This document shows, one piece after another, positions 27,701 to 35,228 of a stretch of 64,000 nt of DNA. This DNA comes from Chryseobacterium tagetis (lineage in GTDB: Bacteria > Bacteroidota > Bacteroidia > Flavobacteriales > Weeksellaceae). The stretch lies in NCBI RefSeq assembly GCF_016735585.2, contig NZ_JAERSE020000004.1:372001-436000 (forward strand). Reading direction: 5' to 3'. The notes beneath the pieces were generated by a model. It worked only from the letters and a program-made list of their open reading frames with translations, ran no database searches and was not told where the DNA came from. A program made the position numbers and the translations under genes. Position 1 is the stretch's first letter. Each line of letters starts with the position of its first letter.

Positions 27701-29594
27701 TTTTTAAGTTATTGACGATATCCACCAAAAGTTCAAGCTGGCCGGAAAGATTTGTAATCTCTTCATCAATCGTTTTTGCATCGATCGCTTTCTGAAGGTT
27801 GATGATATTTTCAGAAATGGTCTGCGCTCTTTGCTGATAGGGAGCCAATGAATTTTCCTGCAAAAGAAAATTCACACAGGCATTCGACAATTCGTCCGAA
27901 CGCTCTGCCAAAGATTTTTCCAGCTGATCCAGTAGAGGAACTTCTACATATTTTAGTTCTCTTGCACCGGTAATTTCACCACGCAATGCACGGATCTGTG
28001 AAAGCATATCGATATAATCGGTAAGCTGAGAATAATTGATCCTTTTGGTATCGTCTAAAATTTTCTCACAAGCAGCTTTGATTTTTTCAACCGCTTCTGC
28101 CGTACTTTTCTTCTGCTCTACCACTTTTTCATATTCGTTGATGGCAGAATGGGCTATATTTCTGATTTCTTTTAAAGGAAGATCAAGGTTCTGAACCTCA
28201 TCATCATTTAAAAAATAGTAAGAATCTAAAATTGCCGTCGAAAGTTTGACGATATCATCATACAATCCGCTGTAAGAATCTTTTTTGTTCAGAAGCGTGA
28301 TCAGCTCCTGGCTTTCCGCCATCACACGAACGATGTCTTTGTTTCCTATTTTATATAAAAGACTGTCCGATTTATCCAGATTCGGCTGTAATTCCTTAGA
28401 ATAAGGTGTTTGCCAGATTTGAGCCAAATGATGTTTAGTCGTTTCTACACTTTCACGAAGATAGATGAGTTCTCCATTATTTAAAATCGTATATCCGCTG
28501 CAACGGATAGGGGTTTCAATGGTCTGGGTAATGATATTGTATGAGATCAGCTGATAATTATTGGTTTTATCATCGTAGAAAACATACATGAAGTTTTCAC
28601 CGTTCGGTTCCTGAATGGTTTTCAGATAGTGAAGTCTGTTAATATCCTGAGAAATTACCTTTAAACCTCCCGTCTGCAAAGCATATCCGTTGGAAAATAA
28701 AATCCCTTGATTTTCCGGAAGCAAGACTCCCGAATGTTTTAAGGTATCCACTCTGGAAACGTTTTTTTCTTTATGATTATAAATGAAATAACGTTCCGTT
28801 TCCTGATAAGGTCTGATTTTGAAAATCACTAAATTATCCAGATCACAGAAATGAATTTCAGCATCATCCAGATTCTGGTCTTTGTGAATGACATCTTCTG
28901 AGTAAATTCCCTTTCCTGTTTCGGTATTGTCTTCAATTTTAATGGTGATATCACCTCCGATGGATTCTACAAAAACTTTATCTGCTAAAGAAACGTGAGG
29001 AAATTTTCCGTTTCGCTGCATATCTCTTGTAGCCTTAGTCCATGCAAAACCATGTTGTGGTGGATACGTAACTTCTGAAGCGCTTCTGGAATCAACGTAG
29101 ATTAACTGATCTTCTTTGATGAGCCATTTGAACGCTTTGATATCGGTTGTACTTTCAGAGAGCTGAAAAACCATATATAAATAGTTTTCAGTGAAGTGAA
29201 AGCGCGCGAAGAAGGTATTTCTATAATATTTATAAAGGTTTTTAAATTCATCAATAAATACTTCATCAGTAATCAATGAAGAATCCTGTGGTTCAAAACG
29301 GTTGTTATTAATTTTATAAACAGAAAAAACGTCTGTGATGTTAATTTCCGTCTGTAATCCAAGGTGTGCATTAGATCCGAAGATCAGATTGTCTTTTAAT
29401 GAATAAATATCTTTCGCGACACAATTGTGAGCAGTAGAAATTCTTTCATTGGCAATCAGAGAGAAGTCTACCCCGCCAAAAATATCTTTCCGGTTTTCAT
29501 TAAGTCGCTGAAGTCGCTGAATAAGATCGTTTTTCTGATCATTCAGACGGTTTTGTATAATTTCGTATGTCCCTGAATTTAATTTTTCTGACAT
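24786..29594 (-). CDS. DUF3686 AAA ATPase (large coiled-coil ATPase)
   Basis: A 1602-aa protein. The N-terminal half (to about 450) is a propeller-like DUF3686 region. A long helical/coiled-coil middle runs from about 450 to 1150 (many Gln/Glu/Lys-rich helices). A C-terminal AAA module has Walker A SPPGYGKTTLMEYMADR near residue 1250, Walker B NVMLYLDDIQHC near 1313 and a sensor VMAGNPYTESGEKF. Homologues are annotated as DNA repair ATPases, but evidence for that is weak. It is the last gene of the PspA/flotillin operon, suggesting an ATP-driven remodeller acting at the membrane. Confidence 0.82.
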   Translation of the reverse strand: MSEKLNSGTYEIIQNRLNDQKNDLIQRLQRLNENRKDIFGGVDFSLIANERISTAHNCVAKDIYSLKDNLIFGSNAHLGLQTEINITDVFSVYKINNNRFEPQDSSLITDEVFIDEFKNLYKYYRNTFFARFHFTENYLYMVFQLSESTTDIKAFKWLIKEDQLIYVDSRSASEVTYPPQHGFAWTKATRDMQRNGKFPHVSLADKVFVESIGGDITIKIEDNTETGKGIYSEDVIHKDQNLDDAEIHFCDLDNLVIFKIRPYQETERYFIYNHKEKNVSRVDTLKHSGVLLPENQGILFSNGYALQTGGLKVISQDINRLHYLKTIQEPNGENFMYVFYDDKTNNYQLISYNIITQTIETPIRCSGYTILNNGELIYLRESVETTKHHLAQIWQTPYSKELQPNLDKSDSLLYKIGNKDIVRVMAESQELITLLNKKDSYSGLYDDIVKLSTAILDSYYFLNDDEVQNLDLPLKEIRNIAHSAINEYEKVVEQKKSTAEAVEKIKAACEKILDDTKRINYSQLTDYIDMLSQIRALRGEITGARELKYVEVPLLDQLEKSLAERSDELSNACVNFLLQENSLAPYQQRAQTISENIINLQKAIDAKTIDEEITNLSGQLELLVDIVNNLKIEDTSHSTQIIENISVIFARLNQERLELTKRKREISGKELSADFQAQMMLFDQSVINFLELSQTPEKCDEYLTKLSIQLEEMETKFVDFDEFIQKIGEKREEVYGHFQNKRVQLTESRNKRTQSLYDSAKRILKSVQTKAESFDSENEINGYFATDLMVEKVRDLSRQLSEMEDSAKSEEIQTLLKTSQQESVRKLKDKKEIYADGDHVIALGDYKFAVNQQKLDLTLVMRNAQYYYHLTGTAFYEQLQFDALSDYKEVWNQEFISENNVVKRFEYLAWNIFSKHQDIYPEQQNREFIQQFMTQHFGEGLVKGIHDEDALTIVSKLQQIHNELGLMRFTSNERALAQLLWSFLKEERKEYYQKQFEIISLISSSFTSKNGFERLTVELSEEIKAFAEQYQIFVEVDFSNAAEYLKTENRPHFIISEKAAILYQMFFKDLKEHGKDIEFTDQLKMLHLYPSACFSMAESAVEAFASHSELNTENGIINEVAVFLISQNFDEKNIHHTTYEVSLKELRSLEKDAEYILNYYEFTSRLKHYSEITVPKFRNLNELKTKWVNEKKKALKIETFQSQVLSSFVRNKLISEVYFPLIGANLAKQLGTVGNDKRTDRMGMLLLVSPPGYGKTTLMEYMADRMGLVFMKINGPSIGHDIVSTDPNEAKNAGARQELEKLNLALEMGDNVMLYLDDIQHCNPEFLQKFISLADGQRKIEGIYNGESKTYDLRSKRFCLVMAGNPYTESGEKFRIPDMLANRSDTYNLGEISGSKTGLFDLSLIENALMSNEYLTRLTNPGMQNLYELYDSIVSNSPNVDLIGNFSSNEISDFRKVLENTLKVRETVLKVNAQYISSAAMADEYRNEPTFKLQGSYRNMNKLIAQIQPILKEDEVTQIVLNHYQNESQTLTTGAEANMLKLKELMGMMNESETERWEGIKKTFVKNKTLKGLGENDRMAQVVALLAQFSEGLEGIKDVLKN

Positions 29595-29746
29595 AGTAAT
29601 GAGATATTAGATTTAGATACAGGATGTTGGATCCGTATCTCTGTTAAAAAAATGCTTTTTAGAAAAACATATATTTTAGAAAAACTCTCAAAGTATGATT
29701 AAAAAAGTATACAATGAGAGTTTTACAATATAATTTAGTCGTGTTT

Positions 29747-31756
29747 TTATCTGATTGGTTTCTGGTCTATTCCCAAATGTTTCGCCATATCCATCGCTCT
29801 GTCCAGAAGACCTCTTTCCTGCTGATTGGCCATATTATTCAACTTGAAAATAAGACTTGCAATGCTCATGTTTTTGATGTCTTCGGAAGAAATATTGTAT
29901 TTATCAACCATTCCCATCACTTTAGAGATCAGGTTTTCTCCATCTCCCAAAAGGTTTTCTTTCACCAACTGAGCATTTTCACTGTGGCTGATAAATTTAT
30001 CCAGACCTTTTCCTGCAGAAACCTGACGAACCACATTATCGAAGAAGGTATTGTCTCCACCCACAATATCAATTTTTGCAGTTTTGAATGCTTCAGCCAA
30101 AACACCAGCCTGAGCTTGTGCAATGTCTTTCTGAATCGAAATCTGAGCCAATTCCACTTCTTTTTCTTTTGCCAACGTCAGACGGAATTCTTCGTGGTCT
30201 TTTCCTGCATCGTTCAGCTTCTTCATGGCTTCTGCTTTTTCGGTAATTCCTGCCGCTTCCGCCAACGCTTTTTCTTTGATGACTTCTGCCTGAGCAATTC
30301 CTTCTTTTTTGATCGCATCTGCTTTTTTCTCGATCACTATAGCTTCTACAATTCCCTGTCTTTCCTGAGCCTCCGCTTTTGCATGCATTACCTGAGCTTC
30401 TGATAAACCTACCGTAGCTTCTTCTTTCGCTTTTGCATCAGCGATGATCTTACGCGCTTCTGCTTCTTTTTCTGCTGCATCTCTTTTTGCCTGTGCTTCG
30501 ATCACATATTTCTGAGCATCTTTTTCCGCTGCTAATTTTCTTGCTTCGGCCGCTCTTGTTTCTCCGATCAATTTCTTTTCAGCTTCCTGAGTCGCTACCG
30601 TAATTTCTACCTGCTTGTTTCTTTCTGCCGTTTTGAAGGCTTCCAAATCTTTGATTCCCTGTTGTTCTTCCACGACGGTTTTTTCCATCGTCAAACGCTC
30701 ACGAATTGCATCCTGAATACTTTTCTTCTCCAGTTCGATCGCTTTGTCTTTTTCAATCTGTGCCAAAGAAACAATACGTTCTCTTTCTGTTGCTTCCAAC
30801 ATTTTGTCTTTCTGTACTCTTTCTGTTTCTACCAAATCGGCACGTTCTTTATTTTTAGCAGCAATAACAACCTGTCTCTGCTTGTTTTCTTCTGCGATCT
30901 GAAGTTTTTCTTCTGTGGCAATACGAACGGTTTCATATTTTAGCCTTTCTTCTTCATCCACTTTTAGAATTTCAGCATTCTCGCGCGCTTTGATATTGGC
31001 TACTTCTCTTTTCTGAGATTCTTCTTTTTCAGCTAACTGCTTTTCGAGTTCCAAAATCGCTTCACGGGCTTCAACATTCTGCTTGGTAATTGTTTTTTCC
31101 TCGTCTCTACGAACCTGATTGGCTTTAATATTCTGAGTTGCCGTTAATTCGGTAATTTTTTTAATCCCTTCAGAATCAAGAATATTGTCTTTATCTAAGT
31201 TGTCAATTGAAGTCTGCTCCAGGTAATCGATAGCACAGTCATCTAAAACATATCCGTTCAGATCTGTTCCGATAATATCTAAAATCTCCTGACGGAATTC
31301 ACTTCTTGCTTCGTATAATTCAATGAATTCAAATTTTTTACCGACTGTTTTTAAGGCTTCGGAAAATTTAGCTTCAAACAATTCTCTAAGGGTATTGATA
31401 TCTGAAGCTCTCTGACAACCGATCGTCTGACCAACGTTGACAATATCATCTACGGATTTATTGACTCTGATGAAGAAAGCCACCTGAATATCAGCTCTCA
31501 TATTGTCTTTACAGATCAAACCTGCTCTTCCTTCTCTGGAAATCTCCAGTTTCTTCACTGAAATATCCATTGATTCCATTCTGTGAATGATCGGGATTAC
31601 AATTCCCGCGTTGAAAAAGACTTTTGTTCCACCATATCCCGTTCTTAAAATAACGATTCCCTGTACAGTTTTTTTATACATTGAAAGAATCCAGAAAATC
31701 AATCCGATAGATGCGATTACCGCAACAACAATTCCTACAATTAAAGGCATATTCAT
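29747..31756 (-). CDS. Flotillin-like SPFH protein (YqiK type)
   Basis: A 669-aa protein: one N-terminal membrane segment (about 5-25), an SPFH/band-7 domain (about 30-220, REGRAGLICKDNMRADIQVA) and a very long Ala/Glu/Lys coiled coil to about 530 with flotillin-type AEA repeats. A short C-terminal domain completes it. Flotillins scaffold membrane microdomains. It lies between the OB-fold membrane protein and the DUF3686 ATPase, matching the yqiJ-yqiK arrangement of other bacteria. Confidence 0.9.
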   Translation of the reverse strand: MNMPLIVGIVVAVIASIGLIFWILSMYKKTVQGIVILRTGYGGTKVFFNAGIVIPIIHRMESMDISVKKLEISREGRAGLICKDNMRADIQVAFFIRVNKSVDDIVNVGQTIGCQRASDINTLRELFEAKFSEALKTVGKKFEFIELYEARSEFRQEILDIIGTDLNGYVLDDCAIDYLEQTSIDNLDKDNILDSEGIKKITELTATQNIKANQVRRDEEKTITKQNVEAREAILELEKQLAEKEESQKREVANIKARENAEILKVDEEERLKYETVRIATEEKLQIAEENKQRQVVIAAKNKERADLVETERVQKDKMLEATERERIVSLAQIEKDKAIELEKKSIQDAIRERLTMEKTVVEEQQGIKDLEAFKTAERNKQVEITVATQEAEKKLIGETRAAEARKLAAEKDAQKYVIEAQAKRDAAEKEAEARKIIADAKAKEEATVGLSEAQVMHAKAEAQERQGIVEAIVIEKKADAIKKEGIAQAEVIKEKALAEAAGITEKAEAMKKLNDAGKDHEEFRLTLAKEKEVELAQISIQKDIAQAQAGVLAEAFKTAKIDIVGGDNTFFDNVVRQVSAGKGLDKFISHSENAQLVKENLLGDGENLISKVMGMVDKYNISSEDIKNMSIASLIFKLNNMANQQERGLLDRAMDMAKHLGIDQKPIR

Positions 31757-31864
31757 ATTGTTATAGTTTATATATTTTAATGTGTTTTTTTATTTAATTT
31801 TTTAAAGAAAAAGATCAAGGATAAAATTCAAAATTTCCATGAAAATCATTAGCATTTTATTTTT

Positions 31865-32512
31865 TTAAAGGTGTAATTCTTTAGCTACATAGTATATTCT
31901 TTTATCCGGATCTTCGTCTACAATGACTACACGGTCGCCATGCTCTATCATTTCGCCATCTTTACTTTTCACCATAAGCGTCATAGGATCGCTCCCGATA
32001 AAAACTTCCAGTATTCCTGTTTTGGTTCCGTTGATACTGGATTTCATTCTTCCTTCTCTCCCCAAAAAATCATGCGGACGCTCTCCTTTATGATTAATTT
32101 CTTTAAAGAAAGGGTTTAACGGTTTGAGAATAATTTTCGTCAATAATATACTTCCGATCAACAGAGGTAATATGATAACGATTCCCAACCAGGTAGGCAA
32201 TGGTATAAACATCGTAAGATAAACTGAACCCAACCAGGTAAAAAGCAATGTGAGCGTCAGAAAATAAGTCATCGGAACGATATCCAGATTCAAAAACTTC
32301 AGAAACTGAACCCACGCCGAAGGATCTTCAGGAATATGAACATGACCATCCGGCGCATCAAAATCGACATCCACATCGGCATCTATCCCAACATCAATAT
32401 CCAATCCTGTAACAATCGTAAACACCCAGTACAATGCTGACAGAATCAGCAAAACACTAAGAACCGTATTGACCGGAGAAAAAGCTACATTCAAAAATTC
32501 CTGAAAATTCAT
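31865..32512 (-). CDS. OB-fold membrane protein (YqiJ/NfeD-like)
   Basis: A 215-aa protein. It has an N-terminal helix and an Asp-rich segment (DIDVGIDADVDVDFDAPDG) that may bind Ca2+ or simply be acidic. Two or three membrane segments follow (about 78-130). The cytoplasmic C-terminal OB-like domain reads FLGREGRMKSSINGTKTGIL and HGDRVVIVDED. This is the usual partner of flotillins in NfeD/YqiJ-type operons. It is separated from the PspA gene by 2 bp. Confidence 0.8.
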   Translation of the reverse strand: MNFQEFLNVAFSPVNTVLSVLLILSALYWVFTIVTGLDIDVGIDADVDVDFDAPDGHVHIPEDPSAWVQFLKFLNLDIVPMTYFLTLTLLFTWLGSVYLTMFIPLPTWLGIVIILPLLIGSILLTKIILKPLNPFFKEINHKGERPHDFLGREGRMKSSINGTKTGILEVFIGSDPMTLMVKSKDGEMIEHGDRVVIVDEDPDKRIYYVAKELHL

Positions 32513-32514
32513 CG

Positions 32515-33216
32515 TTATTCTTTTTTAAGGGATTCCTTTAATTTTTTTAAAGCATCCTCAGCTTGTGTGTCATCATTTTTCACTACGGCATCAATTTCAT
32601 CATCAATCGATTTTCCCGCCGTTGAAATATCCAAATACGCTTCTGCCAAAGCTTCCTGCTGTACCACTCTTTCTTTTAATTTCTCCAACATATTCACTGT
32701 AGAATGGGTATCGATCTGCGTCATTTTCTTGTTAATATCCTTTGTCGCTTCACTCACCTGAACTCTCGCTTTTAAGGTTTTAAGTTCATTTTCCCATTTA
32801 GAAATGTTCGATTTCAGTGTATTGATATTGGTCTGCATCTTTTCACATTCTGCATGAAGTTTTTCATGTTCTTTATTCAGATGTACTGCATTTTCCTGAG
32901 CTGCCGTCTGTTTTTTAAGTGCTTCTTTTGCCAAACGATCCGCCTCTTCTGCAGTAATCTCTCCTTTTTCAGCTTTTTGCACCAGAACAATGGCTTTTCC
33001 ATAATAATCTTTTGCGGTCTGATCTTCTCTTTCCGATTCATTTTTTTTACGGATCGATAGTGCCTTCAGCTGAGCTAAAGCTTCCACACTTTTCGACAAC
33101 TGCTCTTTCATGTCTCTTATCCCTTGTTCTGTAAGTTTAATCGGATCTTCAAATCCGTCTATGGCTGAATGAATTTCAGCTTTTCCTATATTAAACAATC
33201 TTTTAAAAATATTCAT
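32515..33216 (-). CDS. PspA/IM30 family protein
   Basis: A 233-aa ESCRT-III-like helical protein. MNIFKRLFNIGKAEIHSAID forms the amphipathic helix a0, then long heptad helices (DPIKLTEQGIRDMKEQL, TNINTLKSNISKWENELKTL). PspA proteins polymerise on stressed membranes and help repair them. Placement with a YjfI-like protein, OB-fold protein, flotillin and ATPase defines an alternative Psp-type envelope-stress operon. Confidence 0.9.
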   Translation of the reverse strand: MNIFKRLFNIGKAEIHSAIDGFEDPIKLTEQGIRDMKEQLSKSVEALAQLKALSIRKKNESEREDQTAKDYYGKAIVLVQKAEKGEITAEEADRLAKEALKKQTAAQENAVHLNKEHEKLHAECEKMQTNINTLKSNISKWENELKTLKARVQVSEATKDINKKMTQIDTHSTVNMLEKLKERVVQQEALAEAYLDISTAGKSIDDEIDAVVKNDDTQAEDALKKLKESLKKE

Positions 33217-33232
33217 ATCAATATTTTTTATT

Positions 33233-33628
33233 TTATTTACTCATATTAATCATTTCCGTATTGAATTCTCCTACAAGAATTCCCAGCGAATTGATGGAAG
33301 CCATCACTTCATTCTGTGCCATATTATCTGTGGGAAGCGTATCTCTGAAGATTACTCTTTTCCCAGAACCGTCAAGTACAAAAGCTCCATGCACAATATC
33401 CCTGTTCTTCTGCAACAAAGTTCTGTAGATCGATTCTGTCGGGTTTTTAATCTCAAAAAGAAACTGCTCCATAATCAGTATAGAATCTGAAATAATCAAA
33501 ATCATATTTTTAATTCCATTCGATTCTTTTTCTATAATCAAAATTGACTGGCTCTCATCTTCAAAAGTCACATTGAACTCATAATCCAACAGCCATTCCT
33601 TAACTTTTTCAAAATTTTTATTCTTCAT
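33233..33628 (-). CDS. YjfI-like protein (DUF2170)
   Basis: A 131-aa DUF2170 protein: KVKEWLLDYEFNVTFEDE, EQFLFEIKNPTESIYRTLLQ and DIVHGAFVLDGSGKRVIFRD. In enterobacteria YjfI sits beside the PspA paralogue YjfJ, as here. The start at 33628 is chosen because the promoter at 33659-33688 puts transcription start near 33652, downstream of the alternative in-frame start at 33661. First gene of the five-gene operon. Confidence 0.82.
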   Translation of the reverse strand: MKNKNFEKVKEWLLDYEFNVTFEDESQSILIIEKESNGIKNMILIISDSILIMEQFLFEIKNPTESIYRTLLQKNRDIVHGAFVLDGSGKRVIFRDTLPTDNMAQNEVMASINSLGILVGEFNTEMINMSK

Positions 33629-33658
33629 ATTTGATCCTTTATTCACTATTGTATGATA

Positions 33659-33688
33659 CAAATATAGAATTAAATTTCATGATTGCAA
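33659..33688 (-). promoter_or_regulatory. Promoter of the YjfI-PspA-flotillin operon
   Basis: Minus strand: -33 TTG (33686-33688), 19-nt spacer, -7 TATATTTG (33659-33666). Full match to TTG-N17-23-TAnnTTTG. It decides the start of the DUF2170 gene. Confidence 0.75.
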
Positions 33689-33721
33689 ATATTTTTAGCA
33701 ATTATTTTTAACATTTTCTCT

Positions 33722-33729
33722 TATCTTTG
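33722..33729 (+). promoter_or_regulatory. -7 promoter element of the XRE regulator
   Basis: TATCTTTG matches TAnnTTTG, 20 bp before the ATG and divergent from the Psp-type operon promoter. The shared 120-bp region is a natural site for XRE control. Confidence 0.5.
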
Positions 33730-33748
33730 CAAAAAGGATTAGATAGCT

Positions 33749-34354
33749 ATGAGTTTTTTCGGCGTAAATATCAAAAAAATAAGACAGGTTAAAGGCTTGA
33801 GTCAGAAAGCATTTGCAGATCTCTTCGAATTAAATCGAGGAGTCATCAGTGCTTATGAGGAAGGTCGTGCTGAGCCTAAGATAGAAACTGTTTTGAAAGT
33901 TGCTCATTATTTTAGCCTGGATCTTGATGACTTTCTCACCAAAACCCTTCAGGTAAATCATTTAGCAAGTCCATCCAATATAGACCGCTTGATGTTTGTA
34001 AATGAAACGCATACCTCTTCGGAAACTTCTGTTCAAAAGCAGGAGATTTCTGCAGAAGAAAAAATCATGCAAAAAATTTTAGCAAATTCAGATTCTGTCT
34101 ATGAATTTACTCTAAGCAGTCCAACTTTTTCACATTATCAAACCGGAGATATCCTTTTTTTAAAACTCGCCAATCCTCAAAACGAAATAGCTCAGACTCT
34201 TTATACTTTAAAAAATGAGAATCTGAAAATGGTTACCAATACCGATACAAAAAGTAAAGAGTCTTATTACAAAATCATTGGATACTTTTCCTTCGAACAA
34301 AAAAATATCCTTGCCAGTATTTTGGAAAGGATAGAAAATTTAGAGAGAAAATAA
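33749..34354 (+). CDS. XRE family transcriptional regulator
   Basis: A 201-aa protein. The N-terminal Cro/C1 helix-turn-helix (about 8-62) reads IKKIRQVKGLSQKAFADLFE with recognition helix NRGVISAYEEGRAEPK. The C-terminal half resembles a LexA/S24 fold (HYQTGDILFLKL, YYKIIGYFS) without an obvious Ser/Lys dyad, so it may be a non-cleaving sensor. It is divergent from the PspA operon and convergent with the Y-RNA array, whose last unit abuts its stop codon. Confidence 0.82.
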   Translation: MSFFGVNIKKIRQVKGLSQKAFADLFELNRGVISAYEEGRAEPKIETVLKVAHYFSLDLDDFLTKTLQVNHLASPSNIDRLMFVNETHTSSETSVQKQEISAEEKIMQKILANSDSVYEFTLSSPTFSHYQTGDILFLKLANPQNEIAQTLYTLKNENLKMVTNTDTKSKESYYKIIGYFSFEQKNILASILERIENLERK

Positions 34355-34487
34355 AAGGCAATTACCGAAAAAAGTACGGGGCAGCGTTATGCCGGAGTCG
34401 AACCGGATAATCTTGTCAGAATTACTGACTGCATTATTCCTCCCCTTCCAATGGTAACGAAGTAACTTTTTTCTACGACACTTTTAT
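34351..34487 (-). ncRNA. Y-RNA-like RNA, unit Y5 (T-arm only)
   Basis: Last unit in transcription order. Outer stem ATAAAAG/CTTTTAT, an asymmetric internal loop with the shared 5' strand motif GTGTCGTAG, then inner stem GAAAAAAGT/ACTTTTTTC. The core has a hairpin (GTCAG-TAATT-CTGAC) and a tRNA T-arm-like hairpin, CCGG-TTCGACT-CCGG, extended by TTAT/ATAA. D arm and acceptor are absent. The 3' end overlaps the XRE stop by 4 bp. It belongs to the family because stem and internal loop match the other units. Confidence 0.7.
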
Positions 34488-34493
34488 TATTTT

Positions 34494-34651
34494 TAAACAA
34501 GGCAACAATCAAAAAGCGCAATGTCGTGCTCTAACCAACTGAGCTACTTTTCCTATTTGAATTTTGTGTTTTAAATGGTGGAAAAGACGGGATTCGAACC
34601 CGTGACCCCGTCGTAATGAGCGAAGTAACACTTTTCTACGGCACTTGTTTA
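34494..34651 (-). ncRNA. Y-RNA-like RNA, unit Y4 (permuted tRNA-Met mimic)
   Basis: Outer stem TAAACAAG/CTTGTTTA, motif GTGCCGTAGAAAA, inner stem AAAAGTG/CGCTTTT. Inside, the tRNA halves are in reversed order. First comes the 3' half (CAT-containing loop remnant, variable loop, T arm ACGGG-TTCGAAT-CCCGT, acceptor CTTTTCC, discriminator A, CCA). A 22-nt linker follows, then the 5' half (acceptor GGAAAAG, TA, D arm GCTC-GAGC, anticodon strand CGACA). The acceptor halves pair perfectly. The sequence resembles elongator tRNA-Met. Confidence 0.82.
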
Positions 34652-34660
34652 TATTTTAAA

Positions 34661-34886
34661 GCAAATAAGGCAACAGGCGAAAAAGGAGTGCTCTTTTCTG
34701 AGCACCGCTCTTACCCATTCTGGGCAGTGAGCCGGCAATTCTACATCTACGAGAGACTTACGTTTTCTTACGAAAACTTTTGCCCAGTTGGTTTTCAACC
34801 CAACCTCGCTAGTTCGGTCGCCCGAATTACGCTACTTTAGGACCGTTATAGTTACGAAGGATCCCTTCTCTACGACACTTACTTGC
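34661..34886 (-). ncRNA. Y-RNA-like RNA, unit Y3 (23S rRNA helix 69-70 mimic)
   Basis: Outer stem GCAAGTAAG with CTTATTTGC (9 bp, one wobble), motif GTGTCGTAGAGAA, inner stem with CCTTTTT. The insert carries CGTAACTATAACGGTCCTAA (34837-34856, minus strand), identical to the universally conserved helix 69-70 segment of 23S rRNA. It is followed by A, GTAGCG, T, AATTC (two differences from the E. coli sequence). Further hairpins follow: TTCGG-GCGA-CCGAA, GTTTTC-GTAA-GAAAAC and GTGCTC-AGAAAA-GAGCAC. No tRNA arm. It is flanked by tRNA-like family members, so it is not a stray rRNA fragment. Confidence 0.8.
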
Positions 34887-34897
34887 ATAGATTTTAT

Positions 34898-35015
34898 AAA
34901 AAAGAGGCAACAGACGAGAAAACTCTATATATAAATCATTTTCAGATTTATTCTGGAGTCGAACCAACATCATAAGATTAACCGAAGTAAGTTTTCTCTA
35001 ACGGCACTCTTTTTT
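34898..35015 (-). ncRNA. Y-RNA-like RNA, unit Y2 (T arm and capped acceptor)
   Basis: Outer stem AAAAAAGAG/CTCTTTTTT, motif GTGCCGTTA, inner stem GAGAAAAC/GTTTTCTC. The tRNA-like part has a T arm (TTGG-TTCGACT-CCAG) followed by a 7-bp acceptor-like helix ATAAATC/GATTTAT closed by a loop. The D arm is missing. It is adjacent to Y1 without a gap, suggesting processing from a common precursor. Confidence 0.78.
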
Positions 35016-35163
35016 AAACCAAGGTAATAATTACAGAATCTTTCGTGCATTTTGCTCTACCGTCTGAGCTACATCTCGTTTACAACAGAAAAGGCAGGAG
35101 TCGAACCTGCGACCTAAATGTTTACTCAATCTCGAAGTATGATTCTAAAACGACACTTGATTT
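35016..35163 (-). ncRNA. Y-RNA-like RNA, unit Y1 (full permuted tRNA-like module)
   Basis: First unit after the promoter at 35185-35219. Outer stem AAATCAAG/CTTGGTTT, motif GTGTCGTTTT, inner stem AGAATC/GATTCT. The module reads T arm GCAGG-TTCGACT-CCTGC, acceptor 3' strand, closing loop, acceptor 5' strand (CTTTTC/GAGATG with one T-T mismatch), then D arm GCTC-AGACGGTA-GAGC with the conserved GG. This order (permuted, acceptor capped, joined to the stem at the anticodon side) is what I recall for YrlA-type Y RNAs. The nearby rsr gene supports the call. Confidence 0.85.
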
Positions 35164-35184
35164 TTATTTTCTTATTTCTAAAAG

Positions 35185-35219
35185 CAAAACTATTGCACTA
35201 ATGCGCATTCTTTTTACGC
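35185..35219 (-). promoter_or_regulatory. Promoter a of the RNA-surveillance regulon (Y-RNA array)
   Basis: Minus strand: 16-bp element GCGTAAAAAGAATGCG (35204-35219) followed after 11 nt by -7 TAGTTTTG (35185-35192). The predicted start lies about 10 nt before the Y1 stem. The element matches RCGYAAAWAGAWTGCG at three other places in the window. Confidence 0.78.
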
Positions 35220-35228
35220 AGTTAAAAT

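Noticed and set aside
33749..34354. XRE gene as antitoxin of a toxin-antitoxin pair
   Set aside because: No small partner gene overlaps or abuts it on its own strand; the divergent operon is of the PspA type.
34837..34856. Fragment of a 23S rRNA gene or a homing-endonuclease target insertion
   Set aside because: The match is confined to helix 69-70, is embedded between Y-type stems and not flanked by other rRNA sequence or an intron gene, so a mimic is the better explanation.
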